In this document: positions 16,113 through 24,891 of the stretch, in pieces
Numbering within the stretch: position 1 is the stretch's first letter
Layout of the letters: each line of letters begins with the position of its first letter
DNA from: Trichocoleus desertorum NBK24
Lineage (GTDB): Bacteria > Cyanobacteriota > Cyanobacteriia > FACHB-46
Assembly (NCBI RefSeq): GCF_030409055.1
Contig: NZ_CP116619.1
Location: 3,449,628 to 3,513,627, forward strand
Direction of reading: 5' to 3'
Length of the DNA stretch: 64,000 nucleotides
Notes under the pieces: generated by a model
Database searches by the model: none
Told to the model about the DNA's origin: nothing
The model's input: the letters and a program-made list of their open reading frames with translations, nothing else
Made by a program: the position numbers and the translations under genes

Positions 16113-18464
16113 ATGGAATTTTCGATCGCGGCACTGTTAGCAAATTTCACGGATGACAAGCTAATCGCCCCCAAAGTCTTGGAAAAAAAGCTGAACTGCC
16201 AAGATGATGCGAGTTTGCGCAAGCTCCAAATTGCCTTGGATGCTCTGGAAAAGGTGGGGATTTTGGTGAAGGAGCGGGGTAAATACCGCCGAGTCTCGGA
16301 AGAAGGGGTGGTAGAGGGCAAACTGCGCTGCTCTAGCAAAGGGTTTTGCTTTGCGATTCAAGATGAAGAGGGAGCAGAGGATATTTACATCCGGGAAAGC
16401 CAACTGAGTAATGCTTGGAATGGCGATCGCGTCTTGGTTAGAGTCACCAAGGAAGGGAGTCGTCGTCGTAGCCCCGAAGGAGAAGTACGGCTGATTTTGG
16501 AGCGGGCTAACAGTTCTGTGCTGGCGCGGGTGAAGCAATCTGAAAAAGGTTTTCAAGCGGTTCCACTCGACGATCGCTTGCTGTTTGAGCTGCAACTGAA
16601 GACCAACGGAGTTGATTTAGAAGCCGCCCTCGACCATTTAGTGCATGTGGAGGTGCAGCGCTATCCCCTAGGTCAGCAACCGCCTCTAGGGAAAGTGACC
16701 CAAGTGCTAGGCAGTGATGCTCAGTCAGCAGCAGATACTGATATTGTCAGCTGCAAGTATGATTTGCGCCGGGAGTTCCCGCCTGCGGTACTCAAAGCCG
16801 CTGAAGCCCTTTCCAAGAAGCTCAAAGCTGCTGACCTGAAAAATCGTCTTGATTTGCGCGATCGCCTCAGCCTTGCCCTCAAGGCCGACAGCACTCAACA
16901 ACCTGTCGATGGCTGTGACGATGCCGTCACCCTAGAGAAAACAGAAGAAGGCAACTGGCGCTTAGGAGTGCATATTGCGGATGTCTCTCACTATATTCAG
17001 GCTGGTTCGCCGCTGGATGTAGAAGCTCAGAAGCGAGGCATTTCAGTCTATTTAGGCGAGGTGGTGCTACCCATGTTGCCTGATGCAGTGGCGCAACTGT
17101 GCTGCTTAGTGCCAGGGCAAGACCGCCTCGCAATCTCCTTGCTGTTTACCGTAAATCCTGAGGGCCAGGTTGTTGAGTATGAGTTGCAGCCCACGGTGAT
17201 TCAGGTTGATCATCAACTCAGCTACCAACAAGTTCAAGCCATTCTAGAACGACAGCAACCGCAGGCTGAGGCTCTAGATAGCGAAACGGCGGCTTTTGTT
17301 GAGTCGTTGTCTGATGATGTGAAGGCAACAGTTGACCAACTGGCATTGCTCAGTCAAGCGCTAAAAGCTCAGCGTCGTCAGCGGGGTGCTTTTGAACTTA
17401 ATCTGCCGCAAACCCGCTTCCACTATGACGATGAGGGGGCTTTGGGGGCAGTTGTGGTTTCTTCTGACCTCTCGGCACGGGCAATGGTTGTCGAGTTTAT
17501 GCTGCTGGCAAACCAAGTGGTCGCAGCTCATTTACAAGCACTAGGCGTGCCCGGAATTTATCGAGTCCATCCCACACCTAATGTCGGCGAAGTCCAAGAG
17601 CTGATGAAGTTAGTCAGCAATATGGGCATTAACCTGCGTCTGGAGCAAGAAGATACGATTCAGCCTCAGGACTACCAAAACTTCACCCAACAGTTTGCAG
17701 AGTCGCGAGCAGAAAAGGTGCTGACTTATCTGCTGCTGTCTACACTGAAACCTGCGATTTACACCACCCATCCCAGAGCGCATTTTGGGCTGGCGCTAGA
17801 GCAAGGGTATACACACTTCACTTCACCGATGCGGCGCTATCCTGACTTGCTAGTACATCGCATTCTCCAAGCTGTGTTTGAGAAAGGTCGCGATCGCCGC
17901 TCTACCCGCGCTAAAGACAGCGTCAACCTACGAGATGGCTCCTGTTACGGCCAGATCAACTGGAACGTGCTGCCACCAGAACTTCACCAAGACCTCGAAA
18001 CTCATATCGCCACCATCGTCAACAACTTGAGCGAGCGCGAAAAAGTAGCTCAGGAGGCAGAAGAAGACCTGGAAGGCTTGAAGAAAGCTGGGTTTATGAA
18101 GGAACACACCGGAGAAATCTTCCAAGGACTCATTACCGGGGTGCAGTCTTACGGCTTCTTCGTCGAAATTGAAGATTTGTTGGTGGAAGGATTGGTGCAT
18201 GTCAGCTCGCTCAAAGATGACTGGTATGAGTACCGTTCACGGCAACAAAAGCTTGTGGGTCGGAAGAACCGGAAGCAATATCGCTTGGGCGATCGCGTCG
18301 AAGTCCAAGTCAAGAGCGTCGATTACTATCGCCAGCAAATTGATCTGATTGCTGTGGGTGGTGGTAGTGAAGCCTCAGAAGATGATGCGGATGAAGCTGG
18401 AACTGGAACGCTTGATTCGGGTTACGATGCTGACGCTCGCTCTCGTCATGCTCAAGAAGAGTAA
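16113..18464 (+). CDS. rnr: ribonuclease R / RNase II family 3'-5' exoribonuclease
   Basis: The 783-residue protein has an N-terminal winged-helix-like part, cold-shock-type RNA-binding domains (about 75-220), the RNB catalytic domain (about 255-590) and a C-terminal S1 domain (about 665-745; GLITGVQSYGFFVEIEDLLVEGLVHVSSL). RNB signatures include HIADVSHYIQAGSPLD, SPMRRYPDLLVHR and the arginine-rich end. It degrades structured RNA from the 3' end. The metal-binding aspartates are written DGCDD (266-270), whereas E. coli RNase II has D-x5-D-x-D-D; this spacing may be a lineage variant. ubiX starts 18 bp downstream, so the two may share a transcript. A long possibly structured region precedes it. 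Confidence 0.92.
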   Translation: MEFSIAALLANFTDDKLIAPKVLEKKLNCQDDASLRKLQIALDALEKVGILVKERGKYRRVSEEGVVEGKLRCSSKGFCFAIQDEEGAEDIYIRESQLSNAWNGDRVLVRVTKEGSRRRSPEGEVRLILERANSSVLARVKQSEKGFQAVPLDDRLLFELQLKTNGVDLEAALDHLVHVEVQRYPLGQQPPLGKVTQVLGSDAQSAADTDIVSCKYDLRREFPPAVLKAAEALSKKLKAADLKNRLDLRDRLSLALKADSTQQPVDGCDDAVTLEKTEEGNWRLGVHIADVSHYIQAGSPLDVEAQKRGISVYLGEVVLPMLPDAVAQLCCLVPGQDRLAISLLFTVNPEGQVVEYELQPTVIQVDHQLSYQQVQAILERQQPQAEALDSETAAFVESLSDDVKATVDQLALLSQALKAQRRQRGAFELNLPQTRFHYDDEGALGAVVVSSDLSARAMVVEFMLLANQVVAAHLQALGVPGIYRVHPTPNVGEVQELMKLVSNMGINLRLEQEDTIQPQDYQNFTQQFAESRAEKVLTYLLLSTLKPAIYTTHPRAHFGLALEQGYTHFTSPMRRYPDLLVHRILQAVFEKGRDRRSTRAKDSVNLRDGSCYGQINWNVLPPELHQDLETHIATIVNNLSEREKVAQEAEEDLEGLKKAGFMKEHTGEIFQGLITGVQSYGFFVEIEDLLVEGLVHVSSLKDDWYEYRSRQQKLVGRKNRKQYRLGDRVEVQVKSVDYYRQQIDLIAVGGGSEASEDDADEAGTGTLDSGYDADARSRHAQEE

Positions 18465-18482
18465 CGCTAGGCGGCAAAATCT

Positions 18483-19115
18483 GTGTCTAATTTTCTGGCT
18501 GTAGCGCCGCCTCGGCCTCTGATTTTGGGTGTGTCAGGGGCGTCGGGTTTAATTTATGCTGTGCGGGCGCTCAAGTTTCTCTTAGCGGCAGACTACGCAA
18601 TTGAGCTAGTTGCTTCTAAGGCCACCTACATGGTGTGGCAGGCAGAGCAAAACATCCGGATGCCACCTGAACCTGGTTTACAAGAACAGTTTTGGCGGCA
18701 GCAAGCGGGCGTTTTGACAGGGGGGAAACTCACTTGTCACCCCGCAGGAGATGTAGGCGCTAATATTGCAAGCGGTTCTTTTCGGACTTTAGGCATGTTA
18801 GTAATGCCTTGCAGTATGAGTACCGTCGCCAAACTTGCGGGTGGGTTAAGTTCGGATTTACTAGAACGAGCGGCCGATGTGCAGCTCAAGGAAGGGCGCA
18901 AATTGGTGGTGGTGCCTCGCGAAACGCCATTGAGCTTAATTCACCTGCGCAATTTGACCACCTTAGCCGAGGCAGGCGCTAGGATTGTGCCCGCCATTCC
19001 TGCCTGGTACCACAACCCTCAAACCATTGAGGACTTGGTGGATTTTGTGGTGGCTCGTGCCTTAGACCAGTTTGAGCTAGACTGTGTACCGCTACAGCGT
19101 TGGGAGGGGCACTAA
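18483..19115 (+). CDS. ubiX: flavin prenyltransferase UbiX
   Basis: UbiX joins dimethylallyl phosphate to FMN to make prenylated FMN, the cofactor of UbiD-type decarboxylases, which in cyanobacteria supports plastoquinone synthesis. The 210-residue protein carries the flavin-binding start LGVSGASGLIYAVRALKFL (about 16-34), the central segment MPCSMSTVAKLAGGLSSDLLERAADV and the signature VVVPRETPLSLIHLRNLTTL. Start is GTG 18483, 18 bp after rnr. Length and motif order match the family fully. No ubiD gene is in the window. Confidence 0.94.
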   Translation: MSNFLAVAPPRPLILGVSGASGLIYAVRALKFLLAADYAIELVASKATYMVWQAEQNIRMPPEPGLQEQFWRQQAGVLTGGKLTCHPAGDVGANIASGSFRTLGMLVMPCSMSTVAKLAGGLSSDLLERAADVQLKEGRKLVVVPRETPLSLIHLRNLTTLAEAGARIVPAIPAWYHNPQTIEDLVDFVVARALDQFELDCVPLQRWEGH

Positions 19116-19138
19116 CATCACCCTCGTTGGCGATCGCC

Positions 19139-19162
19139 AAGGTGTAAGGTGTAAGGTGTAGG
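19139..19162 (+). repeat. heptamer tandem repeat (AAGGTGT x3)
   Basis: Three perfect copies of AAGGTGT run from 19139 to 19159, followed by a partial AGG. Seven-base tandem repeats (STRR elements) are a hallmark of filamentous cyanobacterial genomes. It lies between ubiX and the LapA-like gene with no sign of function. Confidence 0.7.
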
Positions 19163-19217
19163 TCAATCTTGTAATCCTGACTCGTAGAAGACAATTTAGA
19201 GCTGAGTGCTGAATCGC

Positions 19218-20027
19218 ATGCCTGTCATTCGCCTTTTGCTACTGCTGTTAATTCTGGTAGGGCTAGCTGCATTTACCCTCCAAAATTGGGCTTTCCAAAT
19301 TCCGCTTGTGTTTCTCGGCAAGCAAACTTTGGTATTGCCTCTGTCAGTATGGGTTTTAGGGGCGATCGCGGCTGGAGCACTCACCACGCTATTCCTGACA
19401 GCGCTGTTTCAGCTCTCCAATACCCTAGCTGTGAAAAGGGTTCGGGCTCGTGTGGCTAGTGCGTCTCGGTTAGAAACAGAAGCCGCCGCTTCCCGCTCTA
19501 GTTGGGACAGTGGTGCTAGCCGTTCAGCCAACGATCAAACTAACTACACCCAATCTGCTGCCGATCGCTTTTCGGATCAATCAGACTTTGGTACGGAGGA
19601 AGAAGCAGACCCCGTAGACCGCGCTGGCTATGACACGGGTTATGAGCGCGATCGCACCAGCTACGAAGTGCCACAAGAACCCACCTCTAGTTACCGTTCT
19701 GGTTCGTCTTACTCCTACAGCTACAAAGAACCAAACACTTCTGGGGTTGGCAGATCTGAGTCCGTATACGACGCTGATTACCGGGTGATTATTCCGCCCC
19801 CTCAACCACTGGAAGAACCAGAGGAAGATGACTACGGTTTTGAAGATGACGAAGATTTTGAAGATGAAACACCTCGCGATTCTGACCGTAGCGACTGGAG
19901 CGATCGCCATGACTGGCAAGAACGCCCAGACCCTACAGATCGTGCAGAGCGCAAAGGTGACGACTGGGGCGACCAAAGTTGGCGGGATAAAGGCTGGGGC
20001 GATCGCTCCCCATCGGATGATTGGTAG
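19218..20027 (+). CDS. LapA-like membrane protein with long acidic, repetitive tail
   Basis: From ATG 19218 (GTG 19206 is also possible) the protein has two membrane helices in its first 65 residues (PVIRLLLLLLILVGLAAFTLQNW, then LSVWVLGAIAAGALTTLFLTALF), the layout of LapA/DUF1049-like proteins. About 195 residues of hydrophilic tail follow, rich in Ser, Asp, Glu, Arg and Tyr. It becomes strongly acidic (EEPEEDDYGFEDDEDFEDE) and ends in repeats of the type D-R/W-S/G-D-W (SDWSDRHDW, DDWGDQSW, KGWGDRS, SDDW). The tail is likely disordered. A scaffold or membrane-anchoring role is possible; the real function is unknown. Tails like this are usually lineage-specific. Confidence 0.75.
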   Translation: MPVIRLLLLLLILVGLAAFTLQNWAFQIPLVFLGKQTLVLPLSVWVLGAIAAGALTTLFLTALFQLSNTLAVKRVRARVASASRLETEAAASRSSWDSGASRSANDQTNYTQSAADRFSDQSDFGTEEEADPVDRAGYDTGYERDRTSYEVPQEPTSSYRSGSSYSYSYKEPNTSGVGRSESVYDADYRVIIPPPQPLEEPEEDDYGFEDDEDFEDETPRDSDRSDWSDRHDWQERPDPTDRAERKGDDWGDQSWRDKGWGDRSPSDDW

Positions 20028-20147
20028 GGCTATTTCGCCCAATCAACCCAGCGGCTATTTTTACTCCAGCCAGTTTATATCGCCAGATTGATGTTCCACC
20101 TCTATAAACAAGCAACACTGATGACGTTGCTCTATATGAGGATGTTT

Positions 20148-20579
20148 ATGATTCGAGCTATTCGTCATTTACAACAAATTCAGCTACGTCAAGTTCTCAG
20201 TGCATTTCTAGTTGGAATGACTTTATTCTTGAGTGCTGCTCTAGGTCAATTGAGCTATGTTCCTTCTGCTCAGGCTGCTGCGACTCCTGAAGCCACTCGA
20301 TACAACCCAGATGGCAACAGCACTCGGACAACTAGCGGCATTCAAATTGATGCTAGAAACGCCAAGAAGAATCTTCAGGAGAATACCGGAGATGCAGGGG
20401 GTTTTGTCGGTGCGATCAAAGATGCGGCTGAAAACGTGACCGAAAAACTAAACCTCAATGAGCCTCTTCCTGAAAGCACTAAAGAGTTTTTAGATTCCGT
20501 AACGAATGATCCAGCGGAAGCGACGCAAAACGGCTTGAAAGATGCGGCAGCTTTTCCTCAAGGTGGTTATAGCCACTAA
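20148..20579 (+). CDS. small secreted protein of unknown function
   Basis: ATG 20148 is preceded by GAGG at a good distance and starts a signal peptide: basic MIRAIRHLQQIQLRQ, hydrophobic core AFLVGMTLFLSAALGQL, and a probable cut after SAQA (near residue 44). Four earlier in-frame start codons exist, back to 20088. The mature part is about 100 residues, polar and mainly helical (DARNAKKNLQENTGD, KDAAENVTEKLNLNEPLPES), without cysteines. It could be a lumenal or periplasmic protein. No known family was recognised. A HIP1-based hairpin with a T-run follows the stop. Confidence 0.65.
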   Translation: MIRAIRHLQQIQLRQVLSAFLVGMTLFLSAALGQLSYVPSAQAAATPEATRYNPDGNSTRTTSGIQIDARNAKKNLQENTGDAGGFVGAIKDAAENVTEKLNLNEPLPESTKEFLDSVTNDPAEATQNGLKDAAAFPQGGYSH

Positions 20580-20611
20580 CGGAATTTGATTTTAGATTAA
20601 AGGCATTCACT

Positions 20612-20661
20612 AGGCGATCGCTCTTGGTTGTAACTGATCCAGGGGCGATCGCCTGATTTTT
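20612..20661 (+). terminator. likely terminator made of two HIP1 sites
   Basis: AGGCGATCGC (20612-20621) pairs with GCGATCGCCT (20645-20654) in a 10-bp perfect stem with a 23-nt loop, followed by GATTTTT. Both arms contain the HIP1 octamer in full or nearly so, so chance pairing is easy, but the position behind the secreted-protein gene and the T-run fit a terminator. Confidence 0.5.
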
Positions 20662-20711
20662 AGTCGTACTTGGAAATCTGGCTAAAATAATTCAGTGAAA
20701 GCAGTAAGCTA

Positions 20712-22170
20712 CAGGACTTGGAAGGTTAGGCTCCCAGAGAACGGAGTACTAAGCAGGCATAATCACCTCCAGGACTTGCTCACACGATCGCCCCTGAGCA
20801 AACAACCCCTCAACCAGATGCAGCAATTGCCGGTAGGCCTCCCGAGTCAGACTGTAGAGCCGCTGTCCCACTGTTTGCTGGTCCTTGGCAAACGCAAACC
20901 TCTCCGATTTCTTGCCCTGACAAGTTGCCTGCTGGAGTAGCGACTGCGCTACACAACTTAAACGGAAGTGGCGTTTGACCGCTTCCTGATTGCGTACCTG
21001 AGCCGCCTCAAAGCCTGCTACTTGTTTGCAAAACTCATGAAAGATCTCGCAAGCCCAGCGGTAGCTCCAAGTCTGACTCACTCCGGCTCTCTCCCAGTGC
21101 AGGGCGTCACTGAGCAGAAAGCCCGGAGCGTCACTCAAGTCCGATTGCTGATGCACAATAACGAGGCGTTTACGCCCGTAGCGCTTGAGTCGAACCGTTT
21201 TTGTGAAGGTCCAGAAGGACTTAACTTCGCCGTTGCGACCGCGCACCTGGAGAGAGCGAAAACTCTCTGGGTGCTCTTGGCGCAGTTCGGTGGCAACCGC
21301 ATCGACCCGCTGCCATTGCCCGTTCCACAGAATGAGTCGAGAGCATTCAATCTCGCTGACCCAATGCTTGCCGGATGCCTCAATCAGCTGCGTCAATTCC
21401 AGGGTTAACACTCCATTGTCAAAGGCATAGTCAGCTTGGGGAAATTGTCCCTCTGCCTCGATTTGCCGCACCAAGTCCACGACCATCTCGGTGCGTTTGC
21501 GATAGGCCAATCGGTTCTTGTGATAGTGCAACAACTCCACCAAGCGTTGCTTCACTTGTTCCATCTGCTCGTAACTCGGTTGAGCCGTCATGCGCAGGTA
21601 GCCTCTCTCTGCTTCACTAAAATCGGGCAACTGCACCTCAACCGCAATTCCATCAAGCTGCTGGCCATTAGCAATCACACCCGTGACGACCGTTTGGTAG
21701 CGGCTCATGCAGTGGTTGACATAATCGTAGGCGCGCTTGACCCCATAGATGTGCTCGCCATCTTCATGATGCGATAGGGTCCAGTCCAGACTGATGATTT
21801 CTCTCCCACATCCTTGGTGCCGCAGACCGACTTGCCGCCGATGCTGCTGCATGAGAGCCTCACTATCCCATCGAGCCTCAAACACCGCCTCATGCATCGC
21901 TCGTCGACTGACGGCTTTGCCCTCTGGATATACCTGCTGAGCGTGAATGCCTTGCAGGGTCTTGTTCTGGCTCAGCAACAGCCCACTGATGTAGCGACTG
22001 ACATGCTCGAATCCGGCTTCCCGACAGAACACGTCTCGGTAAGCACTCATCCCTTGGGCAATGGTGGCAGGAACACCGATGAGGGGAATCATTTGCTGCT
22101 CCGCTAGCGATTCACCATCACGATACCTTGTTAGCCTCCCCTCCTTCTACTCCTAACCTTCCAAGTCCTG
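20712..22170 (-). mobile_element. complete insertion sequence, about 1.46 kb, IS4/IS701-like
   Basis: The element begins with CAGGACTTGGAAGGTTAGG (20712-20730) and ends with its exact inverse (22152-22170), so the terminal inverted repeats are 19 bp and perfect. TAAGCTA flanks it on both sides (20705-20711 and 22171-22177), a probable 7-bp target duplication. Because the flanking TA can extend the repeats, the duplication could also be read as 5 bp (AAGCT). One intact transposase gene fills it on the minus strand. Intact ends, intact gene and duplication suggest recent insertion. It separates the secreted-protein gene from aroK and may affect aroK expression. Confidence 0.93.
20749..22092 (-). 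CDS. DDE transposase of the insertion sequence
   Basis: The 447-residue, uninterrupted frame fills the insertion sequence. Candidate RNase H-fold catalytic residues are the aspartate in IISLDWTLSH (about 100-110), an aspartate in YAFDNGVLTLEL (about 225), and the glutamate in WACEIFHEFCKQVAGFE (about 345), spacing typical of IS4/IS701 superfamily enzymes. The family within that group is not decided. It is basic and rich in Arg and Gln, as expected of a DNA-binding protein. The first ATG is at 22092, with another at 22050. Many frames on the opposite strand are shadows of this gene. Confidence 0.9.
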   Translation of the reverse strand: MIPLIGVPATIAQGMSAYRDVFCREAGFEHVSRYISGLLLSQNKTLQGIHAQQVYPEGKAVSRRAMHEAVFEARWDSEALMQQHRRQVGLRHQGCGREIISLDWTLSHHEDGEHIYGVKRAYDYVNHCMSRYQTVVTGVIANGQQLDGIAVEVQLPDFSEAERGYLRMTAQPSYEQMEQVKQRLVELLHYHKNRLAYRKRTEMVVDLVRQIEAEGQFPQADYAFDNGVLTLELTQLIEASGKHWVSEIECSRLILWNGQWQRVDAVATELRQEHPESFRSLQVRGRNGEVKSFWTFTKTVRLKRYGRKRLVIVHQQSDLSDAPGFLLSDALHWERAGVSQTWSYRWACEIFHEFCKQVAGFEAAQVRNQEAVKRHFRLSCVAQSLLQQATCQGKKSERFAFAKDQQTVGQRLYSLTREAYRQLLHLVEGLFAQGRSCEQVLEVIMPA

Positions 22171-22244
22171 TAAGCTACATAAAGAACCTTAAATAGCTTC
22201 GATAAAGCTGTTCTGAGGTGGATCTTGCTATCTCTAGTTCATTC

Positions 22245-22805
22245 ATGAATCAGCTACTAAAAGGGGTCAACCTTTACCTCGTCGGTATGATGGGGTCTGG
22301 TAAAACGACAGTAGGGCGCTTGCTCGCCAAAGAATTGGGCTATCACTTCTTTGATACGGATGCTGTGATTGAGCAGTCACAGAAAAAATCGATCAACGAA
22401 ATTTTTGCTGAGGCAGGTGAAGCGGCATTTCGAGACTTAGAGACGGAAGTATTAGCGCAACTCTCGTCTTGTGTCAGATTGGCGATCGCGACAGGCGGTG
22501 GCATTGTCCTCAAACGCAAAAACTGGAGCTACCTACGACATGGCTTAATCGTCTGGTTGGATGCTCCGGTAGAGCTACTTTATGCGCGGCTGCAAAACGA
22601 TGCCACTCGTCCTTTGTTGAGAGAATCTGATGTAAGCGCCAAGTTGCAAAGCTTGCTAGAACAACGTCAATCGCTCTATGGTCAAGCGGATTTGCGGATT
22701 TCTTTACAGCCTGGGGAAACCCCCGAACAGATTGCTAGCAGAGTAATCGCTGAAATTCCGACAGTGCTTTGTCCAGAACGTACTCCTGTGACTGAACTGA
22801 ATTAG
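22245..22805 (+). CDS. aroK: shikimate kinase
   Basis: AroK phosphorylates shikimate in the aromatic amino acid pathway. The 186-residue protein from ATG 22245 has the P-loop GMMGSGKTTVGR (about 13-24), the shikimate-binding DTDAVIE (about 38-44), EAGEAAFRDLE and the Walker-B-like ATGGGIVL, then the LID arginine region NDATRPLL. An in-frame GTG at 22218 would add nine residues with no family support. The insertion sequence ends only 75 bp upstream, inside what must have been its promoter region, so its present transcription may come from the element's edge or a new junction. Confidence 0.95.
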   Translation: MNQLLKGVNLYLVGMMGSGKTTVGRLLAKELGYHFFDTDAVIEQSQKKSINEIFAEAGEAAFRDLETEVLAQLSSCVRLAIATGGGIVLKRKNWSYLRHGLIVWLDAPVELLYARLQNDATRPLLRESDVSAKLQSLLEQRQSLYGQADLRISLQPGETPEQIASRVIAEIPTVLCPERTPVTELN

Positions 22806-22949
22806 TGATGTCATGAAGCCCGCGATCGCCTTCCATCCCCTCGATCTGCCTGGATTTAATTGTTTCTAAGTTAAATAGTTTTCATTCCTACTCTTGGGGA
22901 TACTAAGCTCTACTAGACTAGACCTAGCTTTTCGCCCAATCCAGCCCTC

Positions 22950-23843
22950 ATGGTTAACGACAGCGAATATTTTCAGCAAGAGGAAGCAACCCGAGTTCGC
23001 GTCCTTAGTGAAGCCTTACCTTACATCCAACAATTTGCCGGACGCACCATTGTTATTAAGTATGGTGGGGCCGCGATGAAAGACAGCAGCCTGAAAGAGA
23101 AGGTGATGCGGGACATCGTGTTTATGGCTTGCGTCGGGATTCGGCCCGTCGTGGTGCATGGTGGTGGCCCAGAAATTAACACTTGGCTCGATAAACTCGG
23201 CATTGAACCCCAGTTTAAGAATGGTTTGCGAGTCACCGATGCCGCCACCATGGATGTGGTGGAAATGGTCTTAGTCGGTCGGGTTAACAAAGAAATTGTC
23301 TCTTTGATTAACCAAGCGGGAGGCAGTGCGGTTGGGCTTTGTGGCAAAGACGGCAACTTAGTCAAGGCTCGTCCAGAAGGTCAAGAAGGCATTGGCTTTG
23401 TCGGTGAAGTAAATACCGTTAACGTCCGGTTGCTAGAATCTCTGCTGAAGGCGGGGCATATCCCAGTCATCTCTAGCGTGGCAGCAGACGACACGGGGCA
23501 GGCCTACAACATTAATGCAGACACAGTGGCAGGAGAGTTGGCAGCAGCTCTAGGAGCCGAGAAGCTGATTTTGCTGACCGATACCGCCGGGATCTTGCGC
23601 GACTATCATAATCCTTCCACCTTGATTGACAAGTTAGATATTCAAGAAGCGCGGGAGCTAATTGCTACGGGGATAGTCGCTGGGGGGATGATTCCTAAGG
23701 TCAATTGTTGTGTGCGATCGCTAGCCCAAGGTGTGAAAGCGGCCCACATTATTGATGGTCGTCTGCCCCACGCCTTATTGCTAGAAATTTTTACTGACTC
23801 TGGCATTGGCTCCATGCTTGTGGCCTCTGAGTTTATGAAGTAA
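22950..23843 (+). CDS. argB: acetylglutamate kinase
   Basis: ArgB phosphorylates N-acetylglutamate, the committed and PII-regulated step of arginine synthesis in cyanobacteria. The 297-residue protein has the N-terminal helix ([18 protein letters not shown]) typical of arginine-inhibited, PII-binding hexameric forms, the KYGGAAM nucleotide loop, [19 protein letters not shown], and the C-terminal sensing part ending near [24 protein letters not shown]. Start is ATG 22950. The first hydrolase gene follows 6 bp after the stop, so co-transcription is likely. Confidence 0.96.
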   Translation: MVNDSEYFQQEEATRVRVLSEALPYIQQFAGRTIVIKYGGAAMKDSSLKEKVMRDIVFMACVGIRPVVVHGGGPEINTWLDKLGIEPQFKNGLRVTDAATMDVVEMVLVGRVNKEIVSLINQAGGSAVGLCGKDGNLVKARPEGQEGIGFVGEVNTVNVRLLESLLKAGHIPVISSVAADDTGQAYNINADTVAGELAAALGAEKLILLTDTAGILRDYHNPSTLIDKLDIQEARELIATGIVAGGMIPKVNCCVRSLAQGVKAAHIIDGRLPHALLLEIFTDSGIGSMLVASEFMK

Positions 23844-23849
23844 GGACCC

Positions 23850-24869
23850 ATGATCACTTATTCTGAGCAAATTAGGGCGATCGCTCAGCGAGCAAAAGCA
23901 CGGGAAGATGCTTTGCCAGTTAGCGATCCAGCTTGCCGATCGCGATTTTGGTTCCACCCACGACCCACCGCTAAAGTCTGCTTATTTTTCCACGGCTTCA
24001 CCGCAGGCCCCTACCAATTTGAGCCGATGGGGGAAGCGTTTTATCAAGCAGGGTACAACGTGCTAGTGCCGCTGCAACCAGGGCATGGTATTGCGGGCGA
24101 CTGGAATCGCGACCATCCGCCACCGCTTCCCACAGATATCTTTACCTATCAAGAATTTGCCCTAGCCTGGTTTCAGCAAGCCCAATCTTTAGGGAGAGAA
24201 GTCGTTGTAGGCGGATTGTCTAGTGGTGCCACCTTAGCCGCTTGGTTAGCAACAGAGTGTCCCCAGGCAATCGTTCGCACACTCCTATTTGCGCCATATC
24301 TCAGTGGCAATAACCGTTTGGTCGATTTTCTGGTCGAAACGTTGCCTGTGTACTTTGAGTGGTTAAACAAAGATGATCCTGGGCATCATGGGTATGACGG
24401 TTTCCGGATTCCCGCTCTGCGGCTGTTCTTGGACATGGGCCAGGAATTAATTGACCGAGCTGACCAGCGTTTGACTGCACCCATGTTTGTCATTTCTAGT
24501 GCCAGCGATCGCGCCACTAATCCTCAGGATCACCAAGCTTTGTTTAAGGCGGCCTTGAAGCATCAACCGCAAACTTGGTACCACTGCCTAGACGAAGCCC
24601 TGGATATTCCACACACAATGATGACCCAAGCGGAGGGGAATCATTACCAAAACTTGCTGATCACCTTGGCAAAAGCTTTTGTGGAAAGCAACTTAACTTG
24701 GGCCGAGGTGTTGGCAATTGGCGATCGCCTGTTGCACGGAAAAACGTTCGAGGAAGCTGTAGCTGCTTTCAACTTACAGCAACGGACTGCACCGGAACTG
24801 TCTGTGATGATGGCGATGCTTGACCCCAAAGCCATTATTTCAGCGCCCCAGGCTGACCACAAACCCTAA
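23850..24869 (+). CDS. alpha/beta hydrolase, first of a tandem pair
   Basis: The 339-residue protein shows an alpha/beta-hydrolase core: FFHGFTAGPYQFEPMGEAFY forms the oxyanion region, GGLSSGATLAA holds the nucleophile serine (G-x-S-x-G), and a late SASDRATNPQ and LDIPHTMMT supply probable acid and histidine. It looks most like carboxylesterase/monoacylglycerol-lipase types. There is no signal peptide. It starts 6 bp after argB and is followed 22 bp later by a close paralogue with the same N-terminal helix (AKQAKAREDALP versus AQRAKAREDALP). The substrate is unknown; a link with arginine synthesis is not implied. Confidence 0.85.
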   Translation: MITYSEQIRAIAQRAKAREDALPVSDPACRSRFWFHPRPTAKVCLFFHGFTAGPYQFEPMGEAFYQAGYNVLVPLQPGHGIAGDWNRDHPPPLPTDIFTYQEFALAWFQQAQSLGREVVVGGLSSGATLAAWLATECPQAIVRTLLFAPYLSGNNRLVDFLVETLPVYFEWLNKDDPGHHGYDGFRIPALRLFLDMGQELIDRADQRLTAPMFVISSASDRATNPQDHQALFKAALKHQPQTWYHCLDEALDIPHTMMTQAEGNHYQNLLITLAKAFVESNLTWAEVLAIGDRLLHGKTFEEAVAAFNLQQRTAPELSVMMAMLDPKAIISAPQADHKP

Positions 24870-24891
24870 AAGAAGGTGAACTGGCTGTTTT

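Noticed and set aside
20749-22092. Several open frames opposite the transposase
   Set aside because: They are shadows of one well-supported gene on the minus strand.
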